Assembly (NCBI GenBank): GCA_025201365.1
Contig: JAIXMF010000240.1
Span: forward strand, 1 to 21,406
Length of the DNA stretch: 21,406 nt
Direction of reading: 5' to 3'
Source: Syncephalis plumigaleata
Lineage: Eukaryota; Zoopagomycota; Zoopagomycetes; Zoopagales; Piptocephalidaceae
The notes beneath the pieces are model-generated. The model saw only the letters and a program-made list of their open reading frames with translations, did not search any database and was not told where the DNA came from. A program made the position numbers and the translations under genes. Below are positions 18,301 to 21,406 of this stretch, piece after piece (position 1 is the stretch's first letter; each line of letters begins with the position of its first letter).

Positions 18301-21300
18301 CACCACCACCTGGTCCATTGCGACGATTGCGTTGCGAGCCGCCACGTTGATTGCCACCACGCTCACTTGCTGTCAAGTTGTCTAGAGTCGGCATGCCTGT
18401 AGGTTTATCCGTGCACACTTGCTTGAACTGCAACAAAAAGGAGCGATCGTATTTGAATTTGGCTGCTGCTTGTGGATCGCCCAAGAATGGCGACTTGATA
18501 CCAGGTGGATAGGCGAATGCCTCCAATGCTTGTGGATTACGCACGGCGGTGGGTGTCGTATTACCGCTTGTATTCGCTACCATAGACTCGGAGTTGCTAC
18601 GTCCCATGACTAGACCGGGTGGTGGTCGCATCATCTTACCGGGAGTTGCTGCGGCTACACCACCGAGACCGGGTGGCGCAGCAGGACGACGACTAGCAGC
18701 GTCAGAAGATTGACCTGTAGTGGGCGAAGTCGGCATAGAAGCAGCAGCAGGTTCTTCTGGAGATTTGACGGCAGCAGCGGTAGCTTCTTCTGCTTCCTTA
18801 CGCTTTCGCTCAGCTTCTTCGGCCTCCTTGCGTTTACGCTCAGTTTCTTCTGCTTCTTTACGCTTGCGTTCTGCTTCCTCAGCTTCCTTACGTTTACGCT
18901 CGGTCTCCTCCTCTTCCTTGCGCTTGCGTTCAGCCTCCTCAGCCTCTTTACGTTTACGTTCGGCTTCTTCTTCCTTACGCTTACGCTCAATCTCTTCTTC
19001 CTCTTTGCGTTTACGCTCGGCTTCTTCGGCCTCCTTACGTTTGCGTTCTGCTTCCTCTTCTTCTTTACGTTTGCGCTCAGCTTCTTCCTCTTCCTTACGC
19101 TTGCGCTCGGCCTCTTCTTCTTCCTTGCGTTTACGTTCAGCTTCTTCCTCTGCTTTACGCTTAAGTTCAGCCTCTTCTTCCTTACGTTTACGCTCGGCTT
19201 CCTCCTCTTCCTTGCGTTTACGTTCAGCCTCTTCCTCCTCCTTACGCTTGGCCTCCTCTTCAGCCTTGAGCACTTCCGCTGGTTTCACGATAGGAATTGC
19301 TCGTGATCCAGGAGCAGGCGAGCCAGTTGGTTTCACTGTATTATTGTTACTGTTATTATTGTTATTATTGTCGTTCGCCTTGTTTAGATCGGAAATGACC
19401 ATGCCTGTGCTTGGGTCGACGATCTTGATGGCCTGACTCTTGGCCGGTGGAACGTACGGTTGTGTCGCGTAAGGCATGCGTGGTGATCCAGTTGCACCTG
19501 GTGGACCTGGTGGCATAGGTGGACGCATTTGCTGTGCATTAGCCGGATTCTGATTAATATAACTGGCAGGATACGCCATCTGCTGATGATAAGCAGCAGT
19601 TGGATAGAACATTGGCTGTGCTTGCTCATAGGAAGGATTGTAACCGTATTGCTAGCAATAACGAATTAATAAAGATAATATAAAAAGCATGATAACACTA
19701 GATAACTTACCGCATATTGATTCCAACCCTGTGGTATCATTGCGCCTGGTGGCATGGCCATAGCCATAGCCGGTGAGGCTGGCATTTGACGAGGTGACAT
19801 GGATGCCTGCGCTTGATTATGCTTTTGCGGACCACGCTGATACGGATGCGACATGGGATGAGGCATAACGGGAACAGCATACGCCATACCTGGACTACCG
19901 GCCATGGGTGGCACTTGCATTACCATTTGCGGTTGTTGTTGCATCTTTTGATGTGGTCCAGCTCTATTATGCGGATGCATATACGGTTGTGGCGGTGTCA
20001 TGGCTGGTGCACCAGATTGTGGATGTACAGGTACCATGTGCATCTGACCGGGTGCCATTTGCGCATGTGGGTGTGCCATCGGTTGCATTTGTGGTTGCAT
20101 CTGCTGTGGCATTGACACTTGTCCTTGTTGCGACATTTGTGCGTGTGCTTGCTGCTGCTGCTGCTGGTGATGATGCTGTTGTGCCTGCTGTTGTGCATGT
20201 TGTTGTGCTTGCTGTTGCTGTTGGTGCTGTTGCTGTTGTGCATGTTGTTGTGCGTGTTGTTGCGCTTGCTGTTGTTGTTGTTGTTGCTGTTGAGCTGAAC
20301 GAGCAACATTGGATGCTGCAGCGGCGGCAGCGGCAGCGAAGCTTTGCTGACTATTAGGTGTAACATTAGCAGCAGGCTTATTTGTATTATCAGCAGATGG
20401 TGCAGCTTGTGCCTGTGCCTGTGGCTGTTGTGGTTGCTGTTGAGCAGCAGCTGGTTGTTGCTGTTGCTGTTGTTGAGCAGGTGCAGGCTGTGCTTGAGCT
20501 GCGGCAGCTTGCGTCGCTGGCTGCGCTTGCGATGGTTGACCACGAGGTGCATTAGCGGCAGTTGGACTAGTCAACGGCGAATTGCTCGCATCTTGGGCCA
20601 ATTTACTCTTAATAGAAGGCCTGTTTTGCCAGACATTACCTGGTGGCAACGTTTTAACTGGCTGCTGCGTCTTCTGCTGTTGGTCCAACTCGGGTGGTGC
20701 CGACATGGTACGCGGGATATCGGGTACTCTAGCACCAGAGCGACCGGTAATTGCTTGGCTACCCTTTGTGGGAGCAGGACTAGCTTGCATCTAATAGAAT
20801 GGATTAGTCAATCTGTCACATGCTCACACCATCGTACTAGCTGTTGTTGTTGTTGTTGTTGTTGTTATTACTTACTGGCTTGCGTTGACCTGTGGCATTG
20901 GTTGCCGTGGCTGTTGCCGCACCACCAGTTGAGGCTCCAGATGATGCTGGTTGCTGAGCTGTTCCACTAGCGGTCGCAGCTGAGGTACCAGCCGTATTAA
21001 TAGAGCCAAACTGAATATTAGCTTTTGAATCCAAATAATACACATATACATATATATAACCAGCGTAAGCACTCCGTTTTAAATACCCAATATAATATTA
21101 TACTATTCCACAGTATTGCAGTAGACACATGCAACGCTCATCTATGTCTCAATATATATTTAACCGAAACTTACCATTAGCCGCCACTAGTGGCTGGATT
21201 GCGCCCCGGCGGTGTACCCGATTGAGCATTAGCTGCATTATTTTGTGTGGCCGGATTAGCTGGCGCGTTAGATGCTCCCTGTGCAGGTGATGCTTGTGCC

Positions 21301-21406
21301 TGCTTTGCATTCGAGGCTAATACCTGCGAATTTCGCTTAACCGCATTGGCGAAATTAGGAGTATTGCTGTTGGACTTTGTAGATGAACGTGATCCAGATC
21401 GTGATA
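15329..21406 (-). CDS. eIF4G: Translation initiation factor eIF4G (5' end beyond window)
   Basis: Exons read on the minus strand: 21404-21218 (or to 21175; see below), 21021-20876, 20790-19711, 19651-16758, 16693-16039 and 15961-15329, at least about 1860 residues. Order: a Ser/Asn/Ala-rich start (SNTPNFANAVKRNSQ, like the S. pombe eIF4G start), NIQFGSI, a Gln/His-rich region (20294-20146), SQAIKIVDPSTGMVISDL, a charged coiled-coil repeat (19262-18790), the eIF4E-binding motif YDRSFLL, RGG boxes (about 18370-18290, 18100-18040, 17110-16980), MIF4G (about 17915-17205, ending near PKTIAQIHEEA), MA3 (about 16490-16045) and W2 (about 15790-15332). It scaffolds eIF4E, eIF4A and eIF3 on capped mRNA in the cytoplasm. 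Odd point: the first exon meets an in-frame TAA (21179-21177) just before a perfect donor at 21174. Either a donor at 21217, a 31 nt mini-intron (21217-21187), or one extra base in a G4 run (21204-21207) would explain it. Confidence 0.9.
18431..18451 (-). other. eIF4E-binding motif in eIF4G
   Basis: KYDRSFLLQFK fits the Y-x4-L-hydrophobic consensus; human eIF4GI has YDREFLLGF at the same place. This is the direct contact with the cap-binding protein. Confidence 0.92.
18790..19262 (-). repeat. Decapeptide coding repeat (EEEEAERKRK)
   Basis: About 15 tandem copies of a mostly 10-residue unit of type E-E/A-E-E-A/T/I-E-R-K-R-K, with one or two 9-residue units and one ELKRK variant. Synonymous codons differ among copies, so the array is not very recent at DNA level. 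It predicts a long, highly charged single helix or coiled coil between the N-terminal region and the eIF4E-binding site. Confidence 0.9.
20146..20294 (-). repeat. Gln/His-rich coding repeat in eIF4G
   Basis: Mixed CAA/CAG runs with interspersed His and Ala (units like QQHAQQ), a prion-like low-complexity segment in the N-terminal part of eIF4G. Confidence 0.85.
20842..20866 (-). repeat. (AAC)n microsatellite in an eIF4G intron
   Basis: About eight AAC units on the transcribed strand, right after the donor GTAAGT at 20875, in an 85 nt intron that ends at 20791. Confidence 0.8.

Noticed and set aside
18720-19436. Long Ser/Arg/Leu-repeat frame on the plus strand (and overlapping frames at 18710-19306 and 18655-18990)
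   Set aside because: Mirror image of the eIF4G decapeptide repeat; the low-complexity array is open in several frames.
19813-20970. Several open frames overlapping the 5' half of eIF4G (19813-20115, 19908-20357, 19998-20552, 20344-20970)
   Set aside because: Shadows of the Gln-rich coding repeats; no domain and no splice or start context.
21183-21194. 12 bp perfect palindrome GCCACTAGTGGC
   Set aside because: It lies in eIF4G coding sequence and is short enough to be chance; no paired site elsewhere in the window.

Overview
The window looks like nuclear DNA of an early-diverging fungus (Zoopagomycota or Mucoromycota grade; inferred, no rRNA or marker seen). The evidence is compact genes with many 48-85 nt GT-AG introns, CTAAT/TACTAAT branch-point words about 15 nt before many acceptors, a fungal-style seven-helix receptor pair, Ric8, a CPSF6-type 3'-processing factor, and an eIF4G carrying MIF4G, MA3 and W2 domains. 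It holds seven protein genes (two cut by the window edges), one gene remnant and no RNA gene that I can support.

Layout. Positions 2-254 (+) are the spliced 3' end of a seven-helix membrane protein. Positions 1692-2597 (+) are an intact 301-residue paralogue, so this is a tandem receptor pair. Positions 2867-4366 (-) encode a secreted 499-residue protein of unknown family. The 1.8 kb spacer after it carries, at 5540-5959 (-), an open frame that reads like the C-terminal zinc-ribbon end of a Fanzor (eukaryotic TnpB-like) nuclease with its front missing. Positions 6205-7833 (+) are an F-box protein of 522 residues, split into two open frames by a 60 nt intron. Positions 8405-10725 (-) are a 12-exon CPSF6/CFIm68-like gene. 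Positions 11769-14505 (+) are a 9-exon Ric8 gene. Positions 15329-21406 (-) are a very large eIF4G gene whose 5' end lies beyond the window.

Apart from the tandem receptors, the genes alternate in strand, giving convergent pairs with 270-820 bp spacers and divergent pairs with 1.0-1.8 kb spacers. The set is a housekeeping-plus-signalling mixture, not an operon-like system. Ric8 (chaperone and exchange factor for G-alpha) and the seven-helix receptors could act in the same G-protein signalling, and CPSF6 and eIF4G act in mRNA 3' processing and translation initiation.

Items most worth a second look: the Fanzor-like remnant; the hidden receptor paralogue at the left edge; a frame conflict in the 5' part of eIF4G (an in-frame stop two bases before a perfect donor); three tandem branch-point words in one CPSF6 intron; and TATA boxes at nearly the same distance (about 133-168 nt) from the start codon in four of the genes.
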